Below, piece by piece: positions 8,198-17,349 of a stretch of DNA of 64,000 nt. The stretch's first letter is position 1. Each line of letters starts with the position of its first letter. Below the pieces are notes generated by a model. The model ran no database searches and was not told the DNA's origin. It saw only the letters and a program-made list of their open reading frames with translations. The DNA is from Brevundimonas vitisensis. GTDB lineage: Bacteria; Pseudomonadota; Alphaproteobacteria; Caulobacterales; Caulobacteraceae. The DNA is taken from the NCBI RefSeq assembly GCF_016656965.1, contig NZ_CP067977.1:1636501-1700500 (forward strand), written 5' to 3'. Position numbers and translations under genes: made by a program.

Positions 8198-9133
8198 TCA
8201 CTCGGCCAGGAAGCGGTCGACGATCTCGGCAAACCGCTGCGGCTGATCGGCCATGATGAAGTGGCGGCTGTCATCGACCCGGATCAGGGTGACGCCGGCA
8301 AGCCCGGCATATTCACGGGCCCACAGACCATCCGCCATGGACGCCGGCGCGCCGCCGTTGTCATCCGCCGCATAGACGGCCCAGACCGGCGTGGTCATCG
8401 AGGGCAGGCCGGGGCGCAGATCAGTCAGCATGATCTCGCCAATGGCAGTGGCCAGGGCCTGTCGATCCGACGCCATGGACCATTCCACCATCGCCGCTCT
8501 CGTGACGGGATCGATCGCGAGGCCTACCGCACCCTGGGTCTGGGCGGCACGGAAACCCGCGTCGTCGGCTGCACGCATCCCGGCAGAGGCCTGAGCCGCG
8601 AACGGGCGGGCGGTGTCCACCGTAACCTGGGGCCCGAACAGGGCGCTGAAGAACGGCAGGCTGTCGACGCTCATCACCCGGCCCACCAGATCCGGTCGCT
8701 GCTGGGCCAGCATCAGGGCACTCATCCCGCCCATCGAATGGCCGATGACAGCGGGTCGATCCAGACCGGCCTGCTGGATATAGGTGGCCAGAGCATCGAT
8801 CACGGGCTGGACGAAGGGGCCGTCGCCGTGAACCCAAGGCTCACCCGCAAATCCGGCCAGTTGCACCATGTGGACCCGGTGAGTGGCTGACAGGCGGGTG
8901 GCCTCCCTGCGCCACACCTCCCGCGAGGATGCGAAACCGGGGATGAGGACCACGTCAGGTCCCACCCCGATGACTTCGACGGAAAGACGATCCGATGCAA
9001 AGGCCTGGGATGCAGACGTCTGCGCCGGTTGGGCCCGGGCGATGCCGGCGACGGCTCCGGCAGCGAGGATCAGGGCCGAGGCGATGAACAGGGCGCGCGC
9101 GGTCGAGCGCCCGATGTGGCGGGGATAGAGCAT
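8198..9133 (-). CDS. Secreted alpha/beta hydrolase
   Basis: A 311-residue hydrolase of unknown substrate. A signal peptide covers about residues 12-34 (ending AGIARA before QPAQ). The oxyanion region VVLIPGFASS is at 61-70 and the nucleophile motif GHSMGG is at 131-136 (Ser133). A likely acid lies in the VWAVYAADD stretch and the catalytic histidine in SRHF near the C-terminus. It may act in the periplasm. It follows the Xre regulator gene by 47 bases on the same strand and may share its transcript. The stop lies six bases from that of ptsN, so the two genes converge. Confidence 0.85.
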   Translation of the reverse strand: MLYPRHIGRSTARALFIASALILAAGAVAGIARAQPAQTSASQAFASDRLSVEVIGVGPDVVLIPGFASSREVWRREATRLSATHRVHMVQLAGFAGEPWVHGDGPFVQPVIDALATYIQQAGLDRPAVIGHSMGGMSALMLAQQRPDLVGRVMSVDSLPFFSALFGPQVTVDTARPFAAQASAGMRAADDAGFRAAQTQGAVGLAIDPVTRAAMVEWSMASDRQALATAIGEIMLTDLRPGLPSMTTPVWAVYAADDNGGAPASMADGLWAREYAGLAGVTLIRVDDSRHFIMADQPQRFAEIVDRFLAE

Positions 9134-9180
9134 GATGATTTCCTGTTGCGTTCTAAGGACGTCAGCCGATGGGCTGACGC

Positions 9181-9378
9181 TCAGGCATGGGGGTTGTCGA
9201 AGATGTCCTCGACCGGTCGTCCGAACAGCACCGCGATGCGATAGGCCAAGTCCAGCGACGGGTCGTGCTTCTCGGTCTCCAGGGCGTTGACGGCCTGGCG
9301 GGAGACACCCAGGGCGTCACCCAGCTGCTGCTGGGTCCAGCCCTTTTCAGTGCGAAGCAGTTTGAGTGTGTTCTTCAT
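9181..9378 (-). CDS. Small Xre-type helix-turn-helix regulator
   Basis: A 65-residue DNA-binding protein that is almost entirely one helix-turn-helix domain. The motif is GWTQQQLGDALGVSRQAVNA at about 14-33, followed by an ETEKHDPSLDLAYRIAVLFG tail typical of this family. Start ATG 9378 overlaps the TGA of the preceding membrane-protein gene, so the two are translationally coupled. Single-domain regulators of this type are often paired with a small membrane protein and often control their own operon. The palindromes upstream of that membrane-protein gene are candidate operators. Confidence 0.88.
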   Translation of the reverse strand: MKNTLKLLRTEKGWTQQQLGDALGVSRQAVNALETEKHDPSLDLAYRIAVLFGRPVEDIFDNPHA

Positions 9379-9782
9379 CAGCGTTCGTAACGCACGACCA
9401 TCGCGACCAGGCCGAACATGGCCCAGAACAGCGGATAGATGATCCAGGCCGGGACGTGCGGGGCGCCCGCAAAGCTTTCGCCAAAGCCCCAGGCCGTCGC
9501 GATCGCCATGGCCAGTCCCGCAGCCAGGATGAACTGTTTGGCGAAGATGCCGCGAATATACTCATCGCTGTCGCGCATCATGGCCAGGGTGGCCCAGAGT
9601 TGCCCGGCGACGGGAGCCGAGACGGCCAGGGCCAGAAGCCAGGCGGCTGGCTTTCCCTGAATATCGTCGAAGGCACCAAAGATGGCCCCGATGTTGATGG
9701 CCATATAGCCGGTCATGAAGGCAGTGGTACGAATGACGTAGCGACGACCGGCTGGCGTAGGAAGATTCTGAGTGATGCGCAT
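9378..9782 (-). CDS. Four-helix membrane protein paired with the Xre regulator
   Basis: A 134-residue inner-membrane protein with four predicted hydrophobic segments, at about residues 19-38, 47-65, 82-102 and 110-129. There are no catalytic motifs and I do not recognise a named function. Its ATG at 9782 follows a divergent promoter region with two perfect inverted repeats, and its last codon overlaps the start of the Xre gene. It is the first gene of a likely three-gene unit (membrane protein, Xre, secreted hydrolase). It may signal to or be controlled by the regulator. Confidence 0.75.
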   Translation of the reverse strand: MRITQNLPTPAGRRYVIRTTAFMTGYMAINIGAIFGAFDDIQGKPAAWLLALAVSAPVAGQLWATLAMMRDSDEYIRGIFAKQFILAAGLAMAIATAWGFGESFAGAPHVPAWIIYPLFWAMFGLVAMVVRYER

Positions 9783-9797
9783 GAGAAAGCCCCTCTA

Positions 9798-9841
9798 TGT
9801 AAGGCTGACCTTACACCCCTCCGGTGTCATGTCAACATGAC
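9798..9841. promoter_or_regulatory. Two adjacent operator-like palindromes in a divergent promoter
   Basis: TGTAAGG-CTGA-CCTTACA (9798-9815) and GTCATGT-CA-ACATGAC (9826-9841), both perfect 7-base inverted repeats, fill most of the 54 bases between the membrane-protein gene and the methyltransferase. The second one covers the methyltransferase ATG at 9837. They are candidate binding sites for the Xre regulator encoded next door or for another dimeric repressor. Confidence 0.5.
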
Positions 9842-10532
9842 TTTTTGTCAGCCCAGCCTTACGCAGCAGTCTGCGTCCGTCGCAGATCCTGCGGCCTTCA
9901 TCCTGGCCAACACCCGCCACCAGGCTGTGCCCCACGCGCCGGAGATCGGTCTGTGGCTGGCCGATGAGGTGACGCCGCTGTGGCGGCTGACGGAGGAGGC
10001 ATTGGGGGAACTGGGGGTGGCTCCCCCCTTCTGGGCGTTCGCCTGGGCGGGCGGGCAGGGACTGGCGCGCTGGCTCCTGGACAATCCGCAGGAGGTCGCC
10101 GGGCGGACCGTGCTCGACTTTGCCGCCGGCTCTGGCCTTGTCGGGATCGCGGCAATGAAGGCGGGTGCCGCGCAATGCCTGTGCGCCGACATTGACCCTT
10201 TCTGTCAGGCGGCCATCGGGCTGAATGCACAGGCAAACGGTGTCCAGCTGGACTTCACCGCCGACGACCTGTTGCAGGCGGCCCCGCCTCAGGTCGACGT
10301 GATCTGTGCGGGGGACGTCTTTTACGAACAGCCGATGTCAGGACGCGTGCTGGACTGGCTGAGACAGGCGGACGCTCAAGGCTCTCGCGTTCTGGTCGGA
10401 GACCCGATGCGAACCTATTTCCCACGCACCGGCTTCGCCCTTCTGGCCGAGTATGCCGTGCCCACGACGCGAGAACTGGAAGACCAGGAGATCAAGCGGA
10501 CGCGGGTGTGGGCCCTGTCTCGAGATGGGTAG
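9837..10532 (+). CDS. SAM-dependent methyltransferase, protein-lysine type
   Basis: A 231-residue class I methyltransferase. The SAM-binding motif TVLDFAAGSGLVG is at about 91-103 and an acidic loop ADIDPF follows. The PPFWAFAWAGGQGLARWLL stretch before motif I is typical of the ETFB-lysine/Nnt1-like methyltransferases that modify proteins. The target here is unknown. ATG 9837 is chosen because coding character begins there and the protein then matches family length; the frame is open for 470 bases upstream, but that part is antisense to the membrane-protein gene. Translation starts inside a perfect palindrome. Confidence 0.8.
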   Translation: MTFCQPSLTQQSASVADPAAFILANTRHQAVPHAPEIGLWLADEVTPLWRLTEEALGELGVAPPFWAFAWAGGQGLARWLLDNPQEVAGRTVLDFAAGSGLVGIAAMKAGAAQCLCADIDPFCQAAIGLNAQANGVQLDFTADDLLQAAPPQVDVICAGDVFYEQPMSGRVLDWLRQADAQGSRVLVGDPMRTYFPRTGFALLAEYAVPTTRELEDQEIKRTRVWALSRDG

Positions 10533-10537
10533 GCCGC

Positions 10538-11002
10538 TCAGGCAGCCTTGCGCCAGCGGAACCAGACCACGGGCGCGGTGATCGCCAGCAGGATCGCATT
10601 GGTGACGGCGGGACCCGCATCCATACCCATCAGGTGCACCAGCAGCATGACGGTCTCCAGCCCCATCAGACCCACGGCAGCCGTGACCAGCAGAGGCCGA
10701 CCAATGCGCCATGACAGCAGCGGGCTGAGGACCATGATGGCCAGTACGACCTCAGCCAGACCCAGGCCCCGCACCAGATTCTCACTGGCCAGGGCGGGCC
10801 AGGACATCAGCTCGATCAGCATCGGCATCGGCTCGGTCAGCTTGGCGTAGCCGGCACCGATGAAGAACATCGCCAACCAGCCCTGGAAGGTCCACAGCGT
10901 GAGGTTCAGACGGTCACGGGACTGGCGGGCGCGGGCGGGTGAGACGGTGATGCTGGACATGGACACCGGGCGGGGAAGAGGAGGATAATTGGTAACAGAC
11001 AC
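10538..11002 (-). CDS. DoxX-like membrane protein
   Basis: A 154-residue protein with four transmembrane segments and the DoxX-family look: a first helix followed by GAGYAKLTEP, then GLGLAEVVLAIMVLSPLL and a last helix before WFRWRKAA. Members of the family are linked to thiol or redox handling in membranes, but the role is poorly defined. Two starts are possible, GTG 11002 and ATG 10960 (MSSITVSPARAR); neither has a good ribosome-binding site. It converges with the methyltransferase gene, stop to stop within six bases. Confidence 0.75.
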   Translation of the reverse strand: MSVTNYPPLPRPVSMSSITVSPARARQSRDRLNLTLWTFQGWLAMFFIGAGYAKLTEPMPMLIELMSWPALASENLVRGLGLAEVVLAIMVLSPLLSWRIGRPLLVTAAVGLMGLETVMLLVHLMGMDAGPAVTNAILLAITAPVVWFRWRKAA

Positions 11003-11292
11003 TAGATCAGATCGAGCGGAGGGTTCCGCAAGGGGTCTCTGACACTCACGCTAGGCGAAGGAGATGAAGAAGCTGTGCCGTGGGGTCGTGACCACAGCGT
11101 GGCCGTATGCATACAGATCGGTAATCCGGGGCCGGACGGCCTCGAAGGCGTTATGGCACAGGTTCCGGCCAAAGTCATCAATCGAAGACATCAGCTGATG
11201 ACTTATTGTTTCGACCAGGTCGGTGCCCGCCTGGAAGACGCGCTGTCGCGAGCAGTCCCGACAGGCGGTCCCCTCTTTTTTCGCGCGGCTAT
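11003..11292. other. Intergenic interval, one doubtful 44-codon frame
   Basis: 290 bases between the DoxX-like gene start and the selO stop. A short frame 11064-11198 (+) begins MKKLCRGVV directly after AAGGAG, but the spacing is too short for that site to act as its ribosome-binding site and the peptide has no recognisable feature. No terminator or RNA gene seen. Confidence 0.4.
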
Positions 11293-12735
11293 TCAGCCGT
11301 CAAACGGCCCTGCCAAGGCGATGCGGCCGGCCTCGATCCGGGACAGCTTGCTCTGGAAGAGCGACCAGTCGTCGTCTTCGTCGATTGCCTTCCAGATCGC
11401 CTCGACCTGATCGATCAGCAGTTCGACGGGCTCGGGTTCCGAAAAGACCGGATCGGCCAGCCGTTCGGGCCGGTCCGGTTCATGCTCGAACAGAGCAAAG
11501 CGGAAGGCGTCAAAGGCCTCGCCCTGATAGAGGCGCGCGCGGGGCCCGGAGAGCGCCCTGGCCGATGAGGCGAAGCCACCGAACCAGTCGTGGAACAGCG
11601 GCTCCCACCGCAGGTCTGCCCCGCCCTGACGCAACAGGGCCAGCGTCGTATCCAGCAGGCGCTGATCGGCGGCCTCGCCCAGGCTTTGCACGCCCAGACG
11701 CTCCAGGAATGCCGCACGCAGTTCGCGGATATAGGCCGGGCCGAAACCGTTCAGAGCTGCCGTCAGGGGCTCGGCATCGGCCACCAGCTTCAGCGCCCCC
11801 GCCAGCTGCGTCAGGTTCCAGAACACCGCCTCTGGCTGACGGGAGAAGGCATAGAGGCCGAACTGGTCGAAATAGGCCGCGGTGAACCCGGGCTCATAGA
11901 GCGGCAGAAACCGCCAGGGGCCATAGTCGAAGCTTTCACCCGTGACGTTCAGGTTGTCGGTGTTCAGGACCCCGTGGACAAATCCGGCTGCAATCCATCG
12001 CGCCGTCAGACGCGCGGATGCCTGGACGATCGCCGACAGGAGCCCGGGCACGTCTCCCCCGGCCACATGAGGATGGTAGAGGGCCCGGACGTGCTCTGTC
12101 AGGGTCTCGATCATGTCGGTACGCCTAAAATAGGCGGCCCGCTGGAACGTCCCGAACCGGATATGGCTGTGCGACAGCCGCACCAGAACGGCGGATCGCG
12201 TTGGCGACGGCTCGTCGCCGCGCTCTAAGGCCTCGCCGGTCTCGATCAGGCTGAAGGCTCGGCTGGTGGGCACCCCCTGGGCTTCCAGCATGGTGGCCGC
12301 CAGGACTTCGCGCACCCCGCCCTTGAGCGTCAGGCGACCGTCGCCACCGCGCGACCAAGGCGTCGTCCCCGACCCCTTGGTGCCCAGATCAAGGAGGCGC
12401 AGCTCTTTCTCGTGTGCCGGACGGCCTGAGACCTCACGCGCCTGTGCGGCCAGGAAGCCGCGACCGTCGCCCAGATCGGCGTTATACTGGCGGAACTGAT
12501 GGCCGTGGTATCGCATGGCGATCGGACCGGGCTGGCCCGGCAGGGGCACGAACCGGCCGAAATGCGCGATCCATTCCGCGTCATCCAGGGCCTCCAATCC
12601 CACGCTGGCCGCCGCCCGGTCGTTGCGGAACCTCAAGGTGGCCTGGGGGAAGGCGGCCGCCTGAACCGGATCTCCGAAATCGGGCCCCAGGGCGGCGAAG
12701 CGAGGATCGGGGCGATAGGCGGGCGAAATGGGCAT
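11293..12735 (-). CDS. selO: Protein adenylyltransferase SelO
   Basis: Pseudokinase-fold enzyme (YdiU family) that transfers AMP from ATP to Ser, Thr or Tyr of proteins and is linked to oxidative-stress tolerance. The 480-residue product shows the nucleotide-binding LDLGTKGSGTTPWSRGGDGR at about 116-135. The catalytic segment GVLNTDNLNVTGESFDYGP is at 255-273, with the catalytic and metal-binding D260, N261 and D270. ATG 12735 (MPISPAYRPDPRF) is the family start; the open frame to 12804 gives an extra arginine-rich stretch without support. It diverges from nhaA over about 200 bases that show no feature. Confidence 0.92.
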   Translation of the reverse strand: MPISPAYRPDPRFAALGPDFGDPVQAAAFPQATLRFRNDRAAASVGLEALDDAEWIAHFGRFVPLPGQPGPIAMRYHGHQFRQYNADLGDGRGFLAAQAREVSGRPAHEKELRLLDLGTKGSGTTPWSRGGDGRLTLKGGVREVLAATMLEAQGVPTSRAFSLIETGEALERGDEPSPTRSAVLVRLSHSHIRFGTFQRAAYFRRTDMIETLTEHVRALYHPHVAGGDVPGLLSAIVQASARLTARWIAAGFVHGVLNTDNLNVTGESFDYGPWRFLPLYEPGFTAAYFDQFGLYAFSRQPEAVFWNLTQLAGALKLVADAEPLTAALNGFGPAYIRELRAAFLERLGVQSLGEAADQRLLDTTLALLRQGGADLRWEPLFHDWFGGFASSARALSGPRARLYQGEAFDAFRFALFEHEPDRPERLADPVFSEPEPVELLIDQVEAIWKAIDEDDDWSLFQSKLSRIEAGRIALAGPFDG

Positions 12736-12939
12736 GCCGTGGCAAATGCGTCCTGAAAGCCCCCGCCGCAACCGTCCCGGCGGCGGTTGAACCTGCCGCG
12801 CCAATCCTTATGATCGCAAACAGACATCAGGTCGGGGCCTTCCCGATCAGGCTGGCGCGCCTCAGTGAGGCCGAATCCAGTCCGGCGTCCGTCGATAACC
12901 TGACGCCACGACAGTCCTTTCAAGATTTCGGAGGCCGCC

Positions 12940-14154
12940 GTGGCTCGCAAACTGACGCTCGACTTCCTTAAGACCGAGGCCGCCTCTGGTGCCGTGCTGG
13001 GTCTGGCGGCCCTGTCGGCCCTGATCGTCGCCAATTCGCCCCTGGCCGAGGCCTATTTCAGCTGGCTGAAGGGCGTGCATCCCCTTCAGGTCGGTCCTCT
13101 GTTCCTGTCCATGTCGATCTCCGACTGGATCAAGGAAGGGCTGATGGCGATCTTCTTCCTCGTCGTCGGGCTGGAGATCAAATACGAGATTCTGAAGGGC
13201 GAACTCAGCGACCCCCGCAAGCTGATGACACCGGTCCTGGCGGCGCTGGGCGGCATGTTGGCTCCGGCCGCCGTCTATCTGGCGATCGCCAGTGCATTGG
13301 GCGGGCCCCAGAACGGCTGGCCGATCCCGCTGGCCACCGACATCGCCTTTGCCCTGGCGGTTTTTGCCATGGTCGGACGCGGTCTGCCGCCGTCGCTCAG
13401 GGTGTTCTTGCTGACGCTGGCCATCGTTGACGACCTGGGTGCCATTGCCCTGATCGCTATTCTTTTCAGCCAGGGCGTCGCCCCTGGCCCGCTGCTGTGG
13501 GTCGCCGGACTGCTGATCGTCGGAGCGGTGCTTTCGCGCCGCCGGATTGCGGCTCCGTTCTGGGTGCTGGGTTTCGGGGCGGTCTGGTATCTGACGATCC
13601 AGTCGGGGCTCAGCACCTCTCTCACCGCCGTGGCCTTTGCCCTGATCGTGCCCGTCGGCCACCGTGCCGACGACCGGCAAAGCCCGTTGAAGGAGGCGAT
13701 GCACGACCTGCATCCCTATGTCGCCTATCTGGTCCTGCCGCTGTTCGCCTTCGCCAAGGCCGGGGTATCGTTCGCGGGCCTGGGCTGGGAACAGGCCTTC
13801 GCGCCCCTGGTGATCGGCATCGCCCTGGGCCTGTTCCTGGGCAAGCCCATTGGGGTGATGGGGGCGGCGTGGCTGGCCTCGGCCCTGAAGATCGGCAAGC
13901 GGCCAACCGACGCGTCCTGGCTGCAGTTGCTCGGCGTCAGCCTTCTGTGCGGCGTCGGCTTCACCATGAGCCTGTTCATTGGCACCCTGGCCTTCCCCGG
14001 CGCGATCGACTCGGTCGTCCAGGTGGAGGTCAAGCTCGGCGTCCTGGGCGGGTCGTTCCTGTCGGCAGTCGGGGCTGCGGTGGTTCTCGCCGCGGCAGGG
14101 CGGATCAGGCGCAAGGAATTGGCCGAAGAAGCATCGTCTACTGGCGTTCACTAG
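12940..14154 (+). CDS. nhaA: Na+/H+ antiporter NhaA
   Basis: Inner-membrane antiporter that expels sodium in exchange for protons and controls cytoplasmic pH. It has 404 residues and about twelve hydrophobic segments. The functional aspartates are present: D133 in LATDIAFAL, and D164 and D165 in LAIVDDLGAI, matching the essential residues of E. coli NhaA. GTG 12940 is supported by GGAGG five bases upstream. A second, parallel gene (TonB receptor) begins 226 bases downstream, with no clear terminator between. Confidence 0.94.
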   Translation: MARKLTLDFLKTEAASGAVLGLAALSALIVANSPLAEAYFSWLKGVHPLQVGPLFLSMSISDWIKEGLMAIFFLVVGLEIKYEILKGELSDPRKLMTPVLAALGGMLAPAAVYLAIASALGGPQNGWPIPLATDIAFALAVFAMVGRGLPPSLRVFLLTLAIVDDLGAIALIAILFSQGVAPGPLLWVAGLLIVGAVLSRRRIAAPFWVLGFGAVWYLTIQSGLSTSLTAVAFALIVPVGHRADDRQSPLKEAMHDLHPYVAYLVLPLFAFAKAGVSFAGLGWEQAFAPLVIGIALGLFLGKPIGVMGAAWLASALKIGKRPTDASWLQLLGVSLLCGVGFTMSLFIGTLAFPGAIDSVVQVEVKLGVLGGSFLSAVGAAVVLAAAGRIRRKELAEEASSTGVH

Positions 14155-14339
14155 CTGAATATTGACGTAAGGTCATCGATTTCTGTCGCTTTTGCGTCAC
14201 AGTGAGGGCGGCGGCGGGGCATATAAACGGCATTCACCTTCGCGGCTTCTTGTCGCTGGTGACGCGTTGGACTACCCCAAAGGTTCGGATACCTGCCGCC
14301 CCTTCAAGAAGGGCGGGGGTCTGGGAACAGGAAACGCCA

Positions 14340-14359
14340 CGACCGTCTGTCGACGGTCG
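14340..14359 (+). promoter_or_regulatory. Leader hairpin before the TonB receptor gene
   Basis: Perfect 8-base stem CGACCGTC/GACGGTCG with a TGTC loop, ending 12 bases before the GGGAG ribosome-binding site of the gene at 14381. It could influence translation or mRNA stability, or be a DNA operator. No T-run follows. Confidence 0.4.
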
Positions 14360-14380
14360 GGCCATGCGCCGGGAGCCGTC

Positions 14381-17002
14381 ATGCGCTTTACCAACCGTCT
14401 TCGTTACACTGCCTCGGCCCTCGTGGTCGGTGCCGTCGCCTTTGGTTTCGCCGGGGCCGCCTCGGCTCAGGACCAGGAAGCCACCACGGTCGACGATCTG
14501 ATCGTCACCGCGCAGAAGCGTGAGCAGAACCTGCAGGACGTGCCGATCGTGGTTACGTCCCTCTCGCAGGAAACCCTGCAGGACGCCGGCGTCCGCGACA
14601 TCAAGGACCTGCAGATCCTGACCCCCGGCATGACGGTGACCTCGACCTCGTCGGAAGCCTCGACCACCGCCCGTATCCGCGGCGTGGGTACCGTGGGTGA
14701 CAACCCCGGCCTGGAAAGCTCGGTCGGCGTCGTGATCGACGGCGTCTATCGCTCGCGCAACTCGGTCGGCTTCGGCGACCTGGGCGAGATCGGCCGCATC
14801 GAAGTGCTGAAGGGCCCGCAGGGCACGCTGTTCGGCAAGAACACCTCGGCCGGCGTGATCAACATCATCACCGAGGCCCCGTCGTTCACGCCCGAGTATA
14901 ATTTCGAACTCGGCGTCTCGAACTATGGCGGCTATGGCGCTGCCGGATCGGTCAGCGGCCCGCTGTCCGACACCCTGGCCTTCCGCCTGTACGGCGCCCG
15001 CCGTGTTCGCGAGGGCTTCTATGAGGTCAACACCGGCGACGGTCCGCGTCAGGAAACCGACGACCAGAACCAGGACTTCCACACCGCCCGCGCCCAGCTG
15101 CTGTGGCTGCCCAGCGACACGGCATCGGTCCGCATCATCGCCGACTACAGCGAGCGGAACGAATACTGCTGCGTCGGCGTGCAGATCCGCACCGGCCCGA
15201 CCTATAACTTCATCGATCCGCTGTCGAACGGCACGGGCCAGCGTCCTCCGGCTCCCGGCTTCGCCGCCCTGCCCTTCTCGCGCACGGCCTTCGCCAACCG
15301 CGCCACGGGCCAGGGCATCGAGGACATGGGCCTGTCGGTCGAAGCCAACATCGACCTGCCGGGCATGTTCGGTGGTGCGACCCTGACCTCCGTCACCTCG
15401 TGGCGTGACTGGTCGACCGAACTGGGTCAGGACATCGACTATACCGGTGCCGACATCGCCTATCGCGTCCAGGACGAAGAGAACGGCTACAGCGTTGAAA
15501 ACCTGACCCAGGAATTCCGTCTGGCCGGTCAGAACGACCGCTTCGACTGGCTGGTCGGCCTGTTCGCGACCTCGGAAGACATCACCCGTAACGACACCTG
15601 GTACTTCGGTGCCGACTACACCCCCTATATCTCCTTCCTGCTGACGGCGAGCCTGAACGCGGCCACCGCCGGCCTCCCGACGCCTCCGGGTGCGATCCCG
15701 ATCAACCCGGGCCGCATCGGCTGTTTCACGGCCACGGGTCAGACCGCTGCGGGTCTGCAGGGCTGCCTTTACGGTGCGGTTCCGGCCACCGGTCAGGGCT
15801 TCACGGTCGGCCAGGGCTATGCCGACACCTATGACCAGGAATCGACCTCCTACGCCATCTTCACCAACAACACCTGGCACGTCACCGAACAGTTCGATCT
15901 GACGCTGGGCCTGCGTTACACCATGGACGACAAGTCCCTGGACGGACTGCAGGACAATGTCGGCACCAATGGCGCGGCCTGTACGGCGGCTCAACTGAAT
16001 GCTGGTGCAATCGGCGGCGCTCTCGGCCCGACCCAAGTCGGCGGCATCCTGGGGGCGATCTGTCTGCCCTTCGCCAACAGCGCCTTCAACAACCGCGCGG
16101 TCAACGAAAGCTTCGACGACAGCGAACTCAGCGGCACGATCAAGGCCTCCTATCGCCTGAACCCGTCCTTCCTGTTCTATGCGTCGTATGCTCGCGGCTA
16201 TAAGAGCTTCGGCTACAATCTGGACCGCGTGCACCGCACTGGCACCATCACCCCGGTGTCGTCGCTGTTCTTCCCGTCCGAGACGGTCGACAGCTATGAA
16301 GCCGGCGTGAAGATGACGCTGCTGGACCGCACCCTGCTGCTGAACGCCACCTACTTCGATCAGACGTTCGAAAACTTCCAGCTGAACACCTTCAACGGCG
16401 TGGGCTTCACGGTCGAGCCGATCCCGGAACTGACCTCGCGCGGCATCGATGCCGACATGGTCTGGTTCACCCCGGTCGAGGGTCTGAGCCTGCAGGGTGG
16501 TCTGACCTATACCGACGCCAAGTACGGCGAGTTCACGGCCGCCGATCTGGTGGATCCGAACAACTTCCCCGCCGCCTCGCTTCTGCCGGGCAGCCGTCCG
16601 TCGTTCGCGCCGGAATGGTCGGGGTCGCTGTCGATCAACTTCGATCGCAGCCTGGGCAACGGTCTGCGCGGCGGCTTCAGCCTGGCGGCCAAGTATATGT
16701 CCGACTACAACACCGGTTCGGACCTGCTGCCCTTCAAGCAGCAGGACGCCTTCACCACGGTGAACGGCCGGATCGTCATCGGCACCGAGGACGAGCGCTG
16801 GACCTGGGAGTTCTGGGCCCAGAACCTGACCGACGAAGAATACATCCAGGTCGGCTTCAACGCCCCTCTGCAGGGCACGGCCTTCCAGTCCACGGTTCAG
16901 CCGGACGGGACCTTCTATAGCCCGGCCCGCGACACCCAGACCTACAACGCCTTCCTGGGCCAGCCGCGGACCTTCGGCGCAACCCTGCGCTTCCGCTACT
17001 GA
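14381..17002 (+). CDS. Large TonB-dependent receptor
   Basis: An 873-residue outer-membrane receptor. The signal peptide ends AGAASAQ at residue 30. A TonB box/plug lead follows (DDLIVTAQKREQNLQDVPI), then the plug with IRGVGTVGDNPG and IEVLKGPQGTLFGKNTSAG, and a barrel that ends RTFGATLRFRY with a terminal aromatic, as outer-membrane proteins do. The QKREQNLQDVP type is the expanded iron-complex/carbohydrate receptor family of Caulobacterales and sphingomonads; the ligand cannot be told. ATG 14381 has GGGAG five bases upstream and starts the signal peptide. The gene is followed by a strong terminator. Its codon use is strongly biased to C-ending codons, suggesting high expression. Confidence 0.92.
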   Translation: MRFTNRLRYTASALVVGAVAFGFAGAASAQDQEATTVDDLIVTAQKREQNLQDVPIVVTSLSQETLQDAGVRDIKDLQILTPGMTVTSTSSEASTTARIRGVGTVGDNPGLESSVGVVIDGVYRSRNSVGFGDLGEIGRIEVLKGPQGTLFGKNTSAGVINIITEAPSFTPEYNFELGVSNYGGYGAAGSVSGPLSDTLAFRLYGARRVREGFYEVNTGDGPRQETDDQNQDFHTARAQLLWLPSDTASVRIIADYSERNEYCCVGVQIRTGPTYNFIDPLSNGTGQRPPAPGFAALPFSRTAFANRATGQGIEDMGLSVEANIDLPGMFGGATLTSVTSWRDWSTELGQDIDYTGADIAYRVQDEENGYSVENLTQEFRLAGQNDRFDWLVGLFATSEDITRNDTWYFGADYTPYISFLLTASLNAATAGLPTPPGAIPINPGRIGCFTATGQTAAGLQGCLYGAVPATGQGFTVGQGYADTYDQESTSYAIFTNNTWHVTEQFDLTLGLRYTMDDKSLDGLQDNVGTNGAACTAAQLNAGAIGGALGPTQVGGILGAICLPFANSAFNNRAVNESFDDSELSGTIKASYRLNPSFLFYASYARGYKSFGYNLDRVHRTGTITPVSSLFFPSETVDSYEAGVKMTLLDRTLLLNATYFDQTFENFQLNTFNGVGFTVEPIPELTSRGIDADMVWFTPVEGLSLQGGLTYTDAKYGEFTAADLVDPNNFPAASLLPGSRPSFAPEWSGSLSINFDRSLGNGLRGGFSLAAKYMSDYNTGSDLLPFKQQDAFTTVNGRIVIGTEDERWTWEFWAQNLTDEEYIQVGFNAPLQGTAFQSTVQPDGTFYSPARDTQTYNAFLGQPRTFGATLRFRY

Positions 17003-17041
17003 TCGCAGGGCCCCTCGGGGTCAGGCAGTCGTAAAATGCAG

Positions 17042-17075
17042 CCGGCCGGGGGAAACCCCGGCCGGTTTTGCTTTT
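17042..17075 (+). terminator. Strong intrinsic terminator after the TonB receptor gene
   Basis: Ten-base perfect stem CCGGCCGGGG/CCCCGGCCGG (17042-17051 and 17056-17065) closed by a GAAA tetraloop and followed by TTTTGCTTTT. It ends transcription 40 bases after the receptor stop codon. Confidence 0.9.
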
Positions 17076-17349
17076 GGGTCACCCGGCGATGGGCGATGGA
17101 CGGGAGGAGAAAGGCCGCTATAGCCCCGCGTGTCTATCCTGCGTGCAGTAACCGCCTGCGGTCGAACGGCTGCTGTCAGGAAGCCGGAATGCCGGCCAAA
17201 GGCCATGGCCTCTCAGAAGGCCGCGGCCCTTTCGAACTTCAGCACCATGGGCTGTGGCTCCGGGAGAGAGGCGCCATCATCGCTCACGCGCGCAAGACAC
17301 CCGCCTGCGGCAAGACGCGACGACGGCGCGAAGCGGCCGAGACGGGTGC
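17076..17349. other. Intergenic interval without a supported gene
   Basis: Between the terminator and the stop of the RND permease gene. Short open frames on both strands have no signal, motif or ribosome-binding site that convinces. No RNA structure recognised. Confidence 0.5.

Noticed and set aside
11064..11198. 44-codon frame starting MKKLCRG
   Set aside because: AAGGAG lies directly against the ATG, too close to work, and the peptide has no recognisable feature.
14234..16234. 666-codon open frame antisense to the large TonB receptor
   Set aside because: Shadow frame; composition is that of the complement of a C-ending codon bias.
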